Origin: AP-15 sp963777435 | GTDB taxonomy: Bacteria > Pseudomonadota > Alphaproteobacteria > ATCC43930 > CGMCC-115725 | Direction: 5' to 3' | Assembly (NCBI GenBank): GCA_963777435.1 | Contig: CAVZQT010000003.1 | Location: 2,170,001-2,234,000 of the forward strand | Length of the DNA stretch: 64,000 bases | Program-made: the position numbers and the translations under genes | Shown: piece after piece, positions 8,981-19,215 of the stretch | How positions within the stretch are numbered: position 1 is the first letter of the stretch | Layout of the letters: every line of letters begins with the position of its first letter | Notes under the pieces: model-generated | What the model was told of the DNA's origin: nothing | The model's input: only the letters and a program-made list of their open reading frames with translations | Database searches by the model: none

Positions 8981-10666
8981 CTATCTGAGTTCGGGGAAGT
9001 CTTCTTCCCAGAACTCCGCGGCGGCGCGGGGGGCATTGGTGCTGCGTCGGTCGGCTTCGGATGTGCGCAATTCGACGCGGCGGATTTTGCCGGAGATGGT
9101 TTTCGGCAGGTCAGAGAATTCGAGACGGCGCACCCGCTTGAACGGGGCGAGATGGGCGCGGCAGTGGCGGAAGATCGCCAAGGCCGTGTCGCGGGTCGGC
9201 GGATGGTTACCGGCGAGCGTGATAAAGGCCTTGGGGACCGCGAGGCGCAGCGGATCGGGCGACGGCACGATCGCCGCCTCGGCCACCGCCGGGTGTTCGA
9301 TCAGCGCACTCTCCAACTCGAACGGGCTGATTCGGTAATCCGAGGCTTTGAAGACATCGTCGGCGCGGCCGACATAGGTGAAATAGCCGTCCTCATCGAC
9401 CATCGCGACGTCGCCGGTGCGGAAGACCGCGCCGGCCAAGGGCCGCAACGCGCCGTCCTCGCCCTGATAGCCCTGCATCAGCCCGAGTGGCGGCGGGTCG
9501 AGCGCCAAACACACCTCGGCTTCCTGCCGTTCGGCGCCGTCGGCATCGACCAATCGCACGCGGTAGCCCGGCGCCGCTCGGCCCATCGAACCCGGCTTGA
9601 CTTTCTGGCCCGGGAAATTGCCGATCTGCAATGTTGTCTCGGTCTGACCATAGCCGTCGCGCACGGTGACACCCCAGGCAGCCCTGACCTGCTCGATGAT
9701 CTCGGGGTTGAGCGGCTCGCCGGCGCCTAGCGCCTCGCGCAAGCTGACCTTCCAGGCCTTCAAATCCTCCTGGATCAGCATGCGCCACACCGTCGGCGGC
9801 GCGCAGAACGTCGTCACACCGCAGCGCGCCAACGCATCAAGCAGTCCTTTGGCATTAAACCGCGGCTGGTTCAGCATAAACACCGTTGCACCGGCGTTCC
9901 ACGGTGCAAAAACGCAGCTATAGGCGTGCTTGGCCCATCCCGGCGACGAAATATTCAGGTGAATGTCGCCCGGTTTGACGCCGAGATAGTACATCGTGGA
10001 CAGATGGCCGACCGGATAGCTCTGTTGGCTGTGCAAGACGAGCTTTGGCTTGGCTGTGGTCCCCGAAGTGAAATAAAGCAGCAACGGATCGGTGGCGCGG
10101 GTCTCGCCATCCGGGACGAACTCGGCTGGAGCGTCGTAGCCGGCCTCCCAACTGGCCCAGCTGGGAGCGCTCCCTCCGACCGCAATCCGGGTGTAGTCGC
10201 CGGGCAGATCGGTAAATTTGCCGGTATTGTCGATGCCGGCGACGACATGGCGGACGCGGCCGCGGGCAAAGCGGTCGAGAAGATCGTCGCGGGTCAGGAG
10301 CGTCGTCGCCGGAATGACGACCGCACCCAGTTTCATCGCCGCCAGCATGCATTCCCACAGCGGCGCGATATTGCCGAGCATCATCAGCAATCGGTCGCCG
10401 CGGCATACCCCGAGCGAGCGCAAATGATTGGCGAGCCTACTCGACCGCTCGGCCAATTCGGCAAAGCTGAGCCGGGTTTCGCCGCCGCCCTCATCGACGA
10501 TCCACAGACCGGGGCGGTTGTTGCCCGCCGCCATCGCGTCGAAATAATCGAGCGCCCAGTTGAACCGATCGAGCACCGGCCAGCGGAACTCGCGATACGC
10601 CGTGTCGTAATCCTCGCGGCGGGCAAGCAGAAAATCCCGCGCCTCAAGAAAAGCCGCCGCCGACAT
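8981..10666 (-). CDS. Acyl-CoA synthetase (AMP-binding)
   Basis: A 561-residue adenylate-forming enzyme. The P-loop YFTSGTTAKPK is at residues 198-208, followed by SPGWAKHAYS, the GYGQTETT adenine-site motif, FRTGDVAMVDEDGYFTYVGRADD and the C-terminal catalytic Lys in DLPKTISGKIRR. The layout fits the medium-chain acyl-CoA or acetyl-CoA synthetase group, which activates a carboxylic acid through an acyl-AMP and loads it on CoA. GGGAGGGAGC lies upstream of ATG 10666. With the adjacent MmgE/PrpD gene it may belong to an organic-acid catabolic operon. The acid used is not known. Confidence 0.9.
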   Translation of the reverse strand: MSAAAFLEARDFLLARREDYDTAYREFRWPVLDRFNWALDYFDAMAAGNNRPGLWIVDEGGGETRLSFAELAERSSRLANHLRSLGVCRGDRLLMMLGNIAPLWECMLAAMKLGAVVIPATTLLTRDDLLDRFARGRVRHVVAGIDNTGKFTDLPGDYTRIAVGGSAPSWASWEAGYDAPAEFVPDGETRATDPLLLYFTSGTTAKPKLVLHSQQSYPVGHLSTMYYLGVKPGDIHLNISSPGWAKHAYSCVFAPWNAGATVFMLNQPRFNAKGLLDALARCGVTTFCAPPTVWRMLIQEDLKAWKVSLREALGAGEPLNPEIIEQVRAAWGVTVRDGYGQTETTLQIGNFPGQKVKPGSMGRAAPGYRVRLVDADGAERQEAEVCLALDPPPLGLMQGYQGEDGALRPLAGAVFRTGDVAMVDEDGYFTYVGRADDVFKASDYRISPFELESALIEHPAVAEAAIVPSPDPLRLAVPKAFITLAGNHPPTRDTALAIFRHCRAHLAPFKRVRRLEFSDLPKTISGKIRRVELRTSEADRRSTNAPRAAAEFWEEDFPELR

Positions 10667-10711
10667 GTGCTCCCTCCCAGATGGACGAACTAAGTTCGTC
10701 TTTGGTGTCCG

Positions 10712-12039
10712 TCAGACGCCACTGCTGACGCCGAAATGGTCGGCAAGCTGCGCGCCGGTGAAGCCGCCGGTAAAGCTGTCCGGGTCGAGCGGCAGCATGC
10801 TCGCATTCCACGCGTTCCAATCCGCGACGAGACGCTCGTAAACGTCCCTGTGCCGGTCCTTCAAATTCGCCCGCTCCATTGGATCGCGGACAACATCGAA
10901 CAGGAATGTATTGTCGAGGATTTTGAGGTATTTCCAGTCGCCGTCGCGCGCTGCTTGCTGGTTGTTATATTTATACCGCCAGAACAGTTTGCGTGGCATC
11001 GGCGCCCCTCCTTGGCGGAGCATCGCCGACAAATCAATGCCATCCGAAGCGAAACCCGGATCAATTGCGAGCCCGGCGGCGGCGAGCAGGGTCGGGAGCC
11101 AATCCATGGTAATCGTCACTTGGTGCGACACGCTCGCCGGTTTGATCTGGCCCGGCCAGCGCATTACCGCCGGGATGCGCAACCCCCCTTCCAGCAATTC
11201 GGTTTTCCTGCCGGTGAAAGGCCAAGTATCGGAATAGCGCTCGCCGCCATTATCGCTGGTAAAGACGACGATTGTGTTATCGGCCACGCCGGCGCCGTCG
11301 AGGGCCTGCAATAAGCGCCCGACCTGCAGATCCATCTGCTGGATCATTCGCTGATAGGTGCGCTGGGTCCCGCCGTCATAATGAAACAGGTTTGTCAGCC
11401 GCCGTGCTTCTTGCTGATCGCCCGGCGCCTCCCACGGCCAATGCGGGGCATTAAAGTGCAAACTGATCAAAAAGGGGTGCCCCGCCTCGGCATATTTCGC
11501 AATCGCCGCGCACGCCCGGTCCCCGAGCAGATCGGTCAGATAACCGTCTTGCCTGATCCTGGTATCGTCATCCCACAAATCCTCGGTGTCGGTGTCGGGC
11601 GGTCCGGATTTATGGGTGAAATAATCGAGCGCGCCGCCGCGAAATCCCCAAAAGTGATCGTAGCCGCTCCGCAGCGGACCGAAATCGGGCAGCATTCCGA
11701 GATGCCATTTGCCGATCAGCGCCGTCCGATAGCCGCCGGTTTTGAAGATCGAGGGTAAAGTCGGGTGATCGGGAGGAAGACCGAGTTTTCTCGGTCGGCG
11801 GCTGCTCAGCGGCTCTTCCAGTCCCACCGGCAGCCGATATTGATAGCGTCCGGTCATCAGCGCCACGCGCGTCGCGGTGCAAACCGCGGAGTTGGCGTAG
11901 GCTTGGGTGAACCGCACGCCTTCTGCGGCAATGCGGTCGATGTTCGGGGTAATAAATCGCGACGACCGCAGCAGGAGATATCGGCATAACCGAGATCGTC
12001 GGCGAGGATGAACAGGATATTGGGCGGGGTTCGTGCCAT
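10712..12039 (-). pseudogene. Sulfatase (arylsulfatase family), 1-base deletion near the N-terminus
   Basis: A type I sulfatase. The N-terminus NILFILADDLGYADIS starts at ATG 12039 in one frame and the rest, from VRFTQAYANSAVCTATRVALMTGRYQ, continues in another. The core C-T-A-T-R is the formylglycine signature (CxxxR, with Cys as the residue modified). A Ca-binding FTSDNGGERYSD block and a C-terminal domain follow. Restoring one base in the A-run at 11954-11956 (T-run on the coding strand) yields FITPNIDRIAAEG and 443 codons. No signal peptide is visible. The substrate sulfate ester is unknown. No formylglycine-generating enzyme of the sulfatase-maturing type is seen nearby. Confidence 0.82.
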
Positions 12040-12227
12040 CGACCGGTGCGCGCTTTAGAACTGACCCATGCGCCCATTCCTAGCACATCGGCCTAACCCT
12101 CGCGCAGTGCAATCCAGCGTTGCCGGCACAAATGCCCTCCGGGTTCGCGGGCATAGGCCCGCGCCCCCGAGTGACGAGTTTTGTAACTTCTTGTGTGGCT
12201 CGGCGGCGGCCGAGGCTGTCGGCGCGC

Positions 12228-13004
12228 TCAGCTCTTGAGGTGTTTGTTAAAAAAAGCGACGACATCGCCCCACAGCTCGGCTGCCGGGCCTTCGCGATAG
12301 CTCGGCCGGTAATCGGCGAGAAAGGCGTGGCCGGCGTTTTTGTAGACCTTGATCGTGACGTCCTTGCCGGCGGCCTCGGCGCGCTTTTTGAGCTCCTCCG
12401 ATAGCGCGACGCTCGGGTTCTGGTCTTCCTCGCCAAACACCGCAAAGAGCGGGCAATGGAGTTGGGAGATAAAGTTCAAAATCGCAGTGGGCCGCTCCGG
12501 GGTGTGCGCGACATCGGGAGTGGCGCGATCGATAAACCCGCCCCAGCAATCGACCGCGGCATCGACCTTGTTGCTGCTGCACGCGAAGAGCAGGGTCTGG
12601 CGGCCGCCCGAGCAAAAGCCGATCGCGCCGATCTTTCCGGTGGCGCCCGGCAACGCGCGCAGATGTGCGGCTGCAGCTTCGAGATCCTGCACCGCCTCGG
12701 TATCCGGCTTGCCGAACATGACCGGCATCACCGTGGTCATGTCATTCGGGTTCGAAGGCCCGCCTTTGCGGGCGTAGAGATCGGGTGCCACCGCATTGTA
12801 GCCGATGTTGGCAAAGCGCCGGGCAATGTCGCGGATGTGCTCCACCAGCCCAAAGGCTTCGTGGATCACGACGATGCCGGGATAATTGCCCGACTGGCTC
12901 GGGCGCGCGAGATAGCCCGTAATCGTGTCGCCGCCGCTCTTTAGTTCGATGTTCTCAGCGCGTACGCGGCTGGGGTCGGTTACCGCACCGGGTATGTTCG
13001 CCAT
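12228..13004 (-). CDS. Dienelactone hydrolase family protein
   Basis: A 258-residue dienelactone hydrolase family enzyme. The Cys nucleophile sits in GAIGFCSGGR, the acid in FGEEDQNPS and the His in YKNAGHAFLADYRPSY, forming the Cys-Asp-His triad of the family. The N-terminal IVVIHEAFGLVEHIRDIARR is also diagnostic. Dienelactone hydrolases open dienelactones from chloroaromatic degradation, though many homologues have other ester substrates. GAGGAGG precedes ATG 13004. The cupin gene starts divergently 93 bases away, so the two may share a control region. Confidence 0.9.
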   Translation of the reverse strand: MANIPGAVTDPSRVRAENIELKSGGDTITGYLARPSQSGNYPGIVVIHEAFGLVEHIRDIARRFANIGYNAVAPDLYARKGGPSNPNDMTTVMPVMFGKPDTEAVQDLEAAAAHLRALPGATGKIGAIGFCSGGRQTLLFACSSNKVDAAVDCWGGFIDRATPDVAHTPERPTAILNFISQLHCPLFAVFGEEDQNPSVALSEELKKRAEAAGKDVTIKVYKNAGHAFLADYRPSYREGPAAELWGDVVAFFNKHLKS

Positions 13005-13097
13005 TCCGATCCTCCTCGACAGACGAAGGTGTTGAAGATAGCACCGGATGGCGAAGCGCTGCTATGATGACGCCGGTCCTGTTCACGGGAGGAAGTC

Positions 13098-13532
13098 ATG
13101 TCAGGTGCAGCGACATTAGAGAAACCGGCGACGACCCAGCAACAGATGAAGGTCGCGGTAACCAGCGCCAAAGCTCCGGACTATGTCGAAGGCCGGCGCG
13201 ATTTCTTCAAATACCGCGACCTCGGCGTAACCCATGCCAGCGACGGCTGGATGCGGGCCCAGGTCATGAAGGCGGTTACCGGCATGACGCAGCCGACCGG
13301 CTGGCATTACCATGTCTGCGACGGTCAGTTCGTCTATGCGCTTAAGGGCTTTGTCGAGCTCGAATTCGAAGACGGCACTCAGTGCCGGCTCGAAGCCGGA
13401 GATTCTTGCTTTATCCCGGGCGGCCTGAAACACAACGAGTTGCGCACCTCGGACGATGTCGAGATCCTCGAAGTGTGTCTGCCGGCGAATATGGGCACGG
13501 TCCCTTGCGAGGCCCCGGTAAAAGGCGCCTGA
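13098..13532 (+). CDS. Cupin domain protein
   Basis: A 144-residue single-domain cupin. Motif 1 is TGWHYHVCDGQFVYALKG, with two His and an acidic/Gln ligand position, and motif 2 is DSCFIPGGLKHNELR. The metal-binding residues look intact. Cupins of this size act as dioxygenases, isomerases or ligand sensors. GGGAGGAAG precedes ATG 13098. The gene is divergent from the dienelactone hydrolase and is followed by a hairpin and tRNA-Gly. No more exact role can be given. Confidence 0.82.
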   Translation: MSGAATLEKPATTQQQMKVAVTSAKAPDYVEGRRDFFKYRDLGVTHASDGWMRAQVMKAVTGMTQPTGWHYHVCDGQFVYALKGFVELEFEDGTQCRLEAGDSCFIPGGLKHNELRTSDDVEILEVCLPANMGTVPCEAPVKGA

Positions 13533-13554
13533 TCCCGAAAGTCGCTTGAAGCAA

Positions 13555-13580
13555 GCCGCCGATCCTCTAAAATCGGCGGC
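13555..13580. terminator. Hairpin between cupin gene and tRNA-Gly
   Basis: GCCGCCGAT (13555-13563) and ATCGGCGGC (13572-13580) form a perfect 9-bp stem with an 8-base loop CCTCTAAA. It ends four bases before tRNA-Gly. There is no U-run on the plus strand. It may end cupin transcription, and it lies where the opposing DUF4393 frame stops. Confidence 0.5.
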
Positions 13581-14310
13581 AAGGCGGGTGTAGCTCAATG
13601 GTAGAGCAGGAGCTTCCCAAGCTTCTGACGAGGGTTCGATTCCCTTCACCCGCTCCAATATTTATATCGGTAACGGAACTGCCGGGACCCGCGATTAGAC
13701 ACATCATTTTGCAGGCTAATTCTGTGCATCTCAGTTTGGGATCGTCATTCACTAAAATCACGGACGCGAATACGCGGCGGAAATTGTCTGGTAAGCCAAC
13801 AAATGTGTGCGTGTCTAGCTGCGGTTCGACTTCTTTCACATTGTCCGCTTTGAATAGAGCTATGTCTCGGAGCAATCTCGCCTCAGCGCCCCCTAATTCG
13901 GAGAGTATTTGGACAAATCGCGGATGTGCACTTTCAGGATGCATAGAAGATGATGTCAAAAGATCGGCCCAACGGTCGATCAAATAGCCGTCTTTGTCTT
14001 CTAGAGACGCCTTTTCGAGAAATGGTATCAAAAATTTAGTGGGCACAGGTGATGGTGTTGCGTTTTCGATTTTCAGACGATGATGTACCTTCTTTGCGAT
14101 TTCAATAAGCACATCTTCGCGCTGCAATCTGATCAGGTCAGCCTTCAATCCTTGTCGTTCTGCGAATGGTCGGAATAGGTCGGTGACAGCGTCCACGAAT
14201 CGGCCCGTGGACTGAGGCGGGATTTCGGTAGAGACCTTAGCTTCGAGACTGGCTCGGGCGCTTAATCCAAGATCAAGGTCAACCTTGCTCCGGTTATCGT
14301 CGCCACTCAT
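13567..14310 (-). CDS. Abi-alpha/DUF4393 domain protein, C-terminus reads through tRNA-Gly
   Basis: A 247-residue frame. The central part LIDRWADLLTSSS... HPRFVQILSELGGAEARLLRDI matches the DUF4393 pattern (Abi_alpha, a family linked by name to phage abortive infection). The codon choice is more A+T-rich than the neighbours. The last ~30 residues are antisense translation of the tRNA-Gly gene and its hairpin, so the native C-terminus was probably lost at a recombination junction beside the tRNA. ATG 14310 follows a GAGAGA sequence. Whether the protein is functional is uncertain. Family assignment is by recalled motif, not by search. Confidence 0.65.
   Translation of the reverse strand: MSGDDNRSKVDLDLGLSARASLEAKVSTEIPPQSTGRFVDAVTDLFRPFAERQGLKADLIRLQREDVLIEIAKKVHHRLKIENATPSPVPTKFLIPFLEKASLEDKDGYLIDRWADLLTSSSMHPESAHPRFVQILSELGGAEARLLRDIALFKADNVKEVEPQLDTHTFVGLPDNFRRVFASVILVNDDPKLRCTELACKMMCLIAGPGSSVTDINIGAGEGNRTLVRSLGSSCSTIELHPPCRRF
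13584..13657 (+). tRNA. tRNA-Gly (anticodon CCC)
   Basis: The acceptor stem GCGGGTG pairs with CACCCGC. D-arm TAGCTCAATGGTAGA and T-arm GGGTTCGATTCCC are present. The anticodon stem GGAGC/GCTTC encloses TTCCCAA, giving CCC (reads GGG). U discriminator with encoded CCA; 74 nt. tRNA genes of this type are frequent integration sites. Confidence 0.93.
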
Positions 14311-14438
14311 TGCATCTCTCTCATCGGGTCAGGTGTCCGGCGCTTCCGGGCCCAAATAGCACATTTCGGCAACGCTCCGTAGCGCGGACGTGCTGTGCTA
14401 CCCTGCCGCGTCGTAATCAATTCGGATGATGCTAGGCG

Positions 14439-14789
14439 ATGCCACCACGAACGCTCTCTGAGAAGTGGGAAGCCACCCGACTACACCTGAACCGCGTTCG
14501 AATTTGGCTAGGGACGACTGAGCGCACTCATTGCCTGCTCCCGCTACTCTGGCCGCTCGTCGCTCTCGTCATCGCCATTCTGGTCATTCACTTGGTCTCC
14601 ACCGCTAGGGAATTGGCGGAGTTGCTCTCGGCATTGGCATCTCTGACGTGGCCGTTTGTAGCGCTACCGGCTCGCGCCGCAGCTAGCATAGGTCGGGCTA
14701 TTCGGCGGCCATTAGCGGCTCGAGGACGCTGCCGGATTTTTGCAATTCCTCGAAGCGGCCCTGCTGGACCAGCCGGCCTTGATCCATGA
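14439..14789 (+). pseudogene. Truncated membrane protein fragment
   Basis: A frame of 116 residues. The first ~85 residues look protein-like: a basic N-terminus, a transmembrane segment around residues 32-52 (LLPLLWPLVALVIAILVIHLV) and a second hydrophobic stretch. The last ~30 residues overlap the 3' end of the opposing ABC transporter gene from 14698 and are an antisense shadow. This pattern suggests the 5' end of a foreign gene cut off where the lower-G+C insert after tRNA-Gly meets the older chromosome. The ribosome binding site is weak. No family is recognised. Confidence 0.35.
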
Positions 14790-17453
14790 CGAGGATCCGG
14801 TCAAAGGCCGAGGCGAGGCGCGGCCGGTGCAGGCTGCACACCAGACTGCGGCCGTCGAGCTCGTGCTGCAACCGGTCGATGATCGTGGTTTCGGTGGCGC
14901 CGTCGAGGACCGCGGTGGCGTCGTTGAGCACCACGAGATCCGGCCGTTTTAACAGGGCGATCGGCAATCGCGATCTTCTGCCGCTGGGCTTCGGACAGGC
15001 GCAGGCCGCCGGTCCCGACCGGGTAATCGAGGCCGACCGAAGTCAGCGTGTCGCGCAGCCCGAGTTCGTCCAACACCTCGCTCATCGCGGCATTGACACG
15101 CTCGCGGCTGCCGGCCTCGCCACGGAGGATCGTGCCAAAAAGCACGTTCTCCTGGATCGAGGCGGCGGCGTTGTAGCGCTCCGGATCGAAAAACTCGACC
15201 GAACCGCGCAGTTCGTCGGGTAATCCTGCCGCAAAATTTCGGCGCGCTTCGAGGATGCGCTGCTGCAAGGGCTCGCTGAGGAGACCAAGCGGATCGCGCG
15301 CCGCGACCAGCTTCAATCCCAAACCGAGCAGCCGGGCGCGCTCTTCGGGCAAAAGACTGCCGGCGCCCATTTTGTCGATGCGCGCCGAGAATCCGTTCGA
15401 AGGTTGGCAACTCGTCGGCGCCGATGCAAACTAAACTCCTCGAATATTTGATGCTCCGGGTGCATGCCAGCGAACAATTCAACACTCGTTCGCGCCAGTT
15501 TTTCGCCGATCGTTGATCAGCTCCGACTGCAAGCCGAGTTCGCCGAGGATCCCCTGCACGTAATCGTGGCGGGCAAGATCATCGCCTTCAAAAACCGGGC
15601 CGATCGAGGTGCCAAACAACAGATTGGCGCCGATCGACGAGTTGAGGTTGTAGCGATCGGGATGAAAGCGCTCGACCGCTTGGTCAAGATCGCTGGCAGC
15701 GAGCCGCTCGGCCAGGACATGACGCGCCTTGACAATGCTGGCGGCGACCTCCGGCTGCTTTTCCGGGTCGATCCGGCCGCGCAGTCCCAAATGATAAATG
15801 TCGTCATCGAGATCGACCAGCCGGAGAACGTCGAGGATGCGGGCCTCGAGCTCTCGCATATCCGCGACGCCGGCTTGCTCATAGTCAATCCAGTCATCGG
15901 CGATGTCGTATTCGCTGTTCCCCGACTGACGCGCCTCCTCGAGCAGCCGCTTGCGTTCAGCGCGCGCCGCGGCATTGGGATCATCGGCGTCGGCGACACG
16001 ATGGGGGCGATGACGCAGGCCGATCAGCAAATTGTCGCGCACGCTTGCCGACAACAAATAAGTGGTCGGACCGACATAGCCGATGCGCCGGCCGGTAACC
16101 GCGAAAGGCAGGGTGGAAAGGTCGGCGCCGCCGATCGTCAAACGGCCGCCGGTCGGGTTCTCCAATCGCGCCATGACCTGCGGCAGCGTATTGCGGCCGC
16201 TATTGCTGTGACCGACGATGCCAATATCCGCACCAAGCGGGAAATTGAAATCCACGCCCTCGAGTAGATGGATCCCGTCGTCGTCGACGACTTCGAGGTT
16301 CGCCGCGGCAACATCGCCGGTGAACCGCTCGACGCGCTCCGGAATTTCGAGCAGCAGGCGCTTGTCGAGCATATCGGCGACCTGGAATTGCTCGACGACT
16401 TGCTCGTATTTGATCGCGACATCTTGCTGGTTTTGATAATAGTCAAGCAGTTCCTTCCACGGCGACGACATATCCTTGTAAGCGGCAAGCACCGCCACCA
16501 GGGCGCCAAACGACAAACTCCCCTTGATGACAAAATATCCGCCGATGACAAAAAAGAAAAACGGCGTCAGGTTACCGATCAAATTGTTCAGAAACTTAAC
16601 AAAGAACTTCCGATTATAGATCTCCAGGCGGATGTCATAAATCTCGCCGAGCCGCTGAGAAATCTCGGCAAGCTGGTATTGCGCGCCGTCATTGACGCGG
16701 ATCTCGGTACGGGCGGCGATGGTCTCTCCGATGCGGTCGGAGAGGCTGCGGATTTTACGCACCCTGGCGCGGCCGAGAGCACGAATAACGCGCTGCATCT
16801 TGGGGATCAGGTAACCTTGCAGCGGGTAAAACGCCAATGCCGCCGCGCCCAAAACCGGGTTTTGCATAAACATAAAGACGAGGATCGTCAGCAGAGTGCC
16901 GGCCTGGGAGATCGGCACCGCGAACGCCTCGCCGACAAAACCCCCGACCGGCTCGAATTCGGCGGTGATCATCGCGACGATTTGGCCCGAGGCGACGCGA
17001 TCGAAATGGTGCAATGGAAAGCGCAGAACACGCTGATAGAGTTCGTAGCGCAGCCGGCGCAGTATGCGCTCGCCAAGCTGCCCCTTTTTGACGTTTACGT
17101 GCAGCTTGAACCAGCCGTTAACCAGTATCAGAACCAAGAAAACCGTACACAGTACTAACAAATAAGGAATTTGGTTAAGCTCAAGCCCGAAATACGACTG
17201 CGGAAAATGCTTGCCGGAAATAGCGCGGTTGATGATCTGCTTCGGCAGATCGAGCGACCAATAAAGAAACGGGAACGACGCCAAGGTCATGACGACGACG
17301 TAGATCTGCTCGCGCCAGCTGAACCGCACGATAAAACCATAGACCGAGGGCTCGAGCCCCTCGCCCTCGGACTCGCGGCAACAATCGACGCGTCAGCGAG
17401 GCCAAAGACAGTTTGGCGGCCAAATCCGAGACGACGCCCGGCAAAGATCGCAT
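14698..17453 (-). pseudogene. ABC exporter with degenerate nucleotide-binding motifs, broken by five 1-base insertions
   Basis: A fused permease-ATPase reconstructed over frames. The start is ATG 17453 (MRSLPGVVSDLAAKLSLASL) and five extra bases are implied near 17375, 15511, 15428-15430, 15385-15386 and 14962; removing them gives exactly 917 codons. Residues about 30-350 form a six-helix exporter membrane domain with the EFEPVGGF coupling region. The nucleotide-binding domain is odd. Walker A is GHSNSGRNT (Lys replaced by Arg), the Q-loop Gln is missing (YVGPTTYLL), the signature is LSEAQ, and Walker B reads LVVLNDATAVLD instead of LDEAT. About 300 residues with two copies of an F-(H/D)-P-(D/E)-RYN...NLLFGT-like unit lie between Q-loop and signature. 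The H-loop SLHRP is kept. Substrate unknown. It is divergent from htrA. Confidence 0.75.
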
Positions 17454-17647
17454 CTAGCTCTCTCCTCCTCCTCGACCACTCGCCTGTGCCAGATCTGGCC
17501 CCGATGAACGCCAATTTCGCGGTCACTTCGGCATGCCGCATGGCACATCCTTCGCGCCGGAACTTTTGCCACCGCGGCACGCTTACTCCAACAGAGCAGG
17601 CGCGAGCGAACATCGCCCGCCCGACAAATTTAGCAAGGTCGGCCGAG

Positions 17648-19215
17648 ATGATGGAAAGCACAATTCGCCGCGCTTTGGCCGGGACCGCCTGCGCTGCGCT
17701 GATTTTCACCCCGCTTCTCGCGCGGTGCGGCAGAGCGGTCCGCCGGCGCCCGAAACCTGACCAAGACGCAGCAACAGGCGGGCGCCATCCCGCTGCCGAG
17801 CCTCGCGCCACTGGCGCAGCGCGTCCTGCCCGCTGTCGTCAACGTCTCGGTACAGCTCAACCAACAAGCTGCGCTCGCAGACCAAAGCAGCGATGAGGGC
17901 CAGAGCGATGGCGGCAATAACGGCGCACTCCCCGGGAGTGGCGGCGACACGCCGTTTGATCAATTCTTTCGTCACTTTTTTCAGCAGCCCGTTCTCTAGC
18001 CCACAACCAGGGGAAAAGATACTGGCACTCGGCTCCGGTTTTATCATCGATCCGCATGGTTACATTGTGACCAACAACCACGTCGTCGCCAACGCCGAAA
18101 AGGTCACGGTGATCGTTTCAAGATCAGAGCCAGTATCCCGCCAAGGTCGTCGGCCGCGACGAGAGAACCGATCTGGCGCTGTTGAAAATCAAGTCGGACA
18201 AACCGCTATCGTATGTGAGCTGGGGCAACAGCGACAAAATGAAGGTCGGCGATTGGGTCGTCGCGGTTGGCAACCCATTCGGGCTCGGCGGCACGGTGAC
18301 CGCCGGCATCGTGTCGGCGTTCGGGCCGCAATATCCACGAAGGTCCCTACGACGACTTTCTTGCAGATCGACGCCCCGATCAACCGCGGCAATTCCGGCG
18401 GGCCGACGTTCGACCTATCCGGGCAGGTGATCGGCATCAACACGGCGATCTACTCTCCCTCGGGCGGCTCGGTCGGGATCGGTTTCGCGATCCCCTCGAA
18501 CCTCGCCAAGTATGTGGTCGGCGAACTCGAACAGCACGGGTCGGTCACTTGGGGATGGCTCGGGGTTTCGATCCAGAACCTTTCGCCCTCGATCGCCAAG
18601 AGTCTCGGGCTTTCTTCCGACCATCCCGAAGGAGCGCTGGTTGCCTCGGTAATCGGCGATAGCCCGGCGGCGAAGGCTGGTCTCAAATCGGGTGATGTGA
18701 TCGTGTCGGCCGACAACCACCCGATCCGAACCGCGCACGATCTGCCGCGACTGGTGGCGGAAACCCCAGTTGGCAGCAAGCTCGATCTGACGGTAAGGCG
18801 CGGCGACAAGGACCAGAATATCGACGTAACGATCGGCAAAATGCCGGCCCAGCTCGCTTCGGCTGTCGAAAGCGCGACGCCACAGTCGAGTGCTGCGACC
18901 GGAAGCGCCCTAGGCCTGCAATTGGCGCCGCTACGACCGGAGCTGCGCAAGCAACTTAAAATTCCACGTGACGTGAACGGCGTCGTCGTCCTGCGCGTCA
19001 AGGGCAACAGTCCGGTCGCCGAAATGGGCGTGCAGGCCGGGGATGTCATCCAATCGATCGACCAAAAGCCCGCGACAAGCCCCGAAGAAGCCGCGGCGGC
19101 ATTGGAAACGGCAGCAAAACGCGGCAACATCCTGCTGTTGATCAATCGGCACGGCGCCAGCGAATTCGTCGGGCTGTCGATAAACAGGAACGGCTCGCCG
19201 GGAGGAGCCGGCTGA
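17648..19215 (+). pseudogene. degP: HtrA/DegP (Do family) serine protease, broken by five 1-base insertions
   Basis: A periplasmic Do-family protease. ATG 17648 or 17651 starts a signal peptide (STIRRALAGTACAALIFTP). The protease domain has TNNHVV (His), RTDLALLKIK (Asp) and INRGNSGGPTF (Ser), then two PDZ domains (GWLGVSIQNLSPSIAKSLGL and a second around LGLQLAPLRPELRKQL). Joining frames requires extra bases near 17724-17725 (G), 17988-17990 (C), 18115 (G), 18323-18325 (G) and 18361-18362 (T). The repaired gene is 521 codons, the usual Do-protease length. All catalytic and substrate-loop segments are preserved, so the indels are probably sequence errors. It would degrade or refold misfolded envelope proteins. 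Confidence 0.85.

Noticed and set aside
18116..18361. Frame excursion inside htrA read as an independent small gene
   Set aside because: The segment is the continuous HtrA protein (RTDLALLKIK to the SAFG region) displaced by two compensating insertions.
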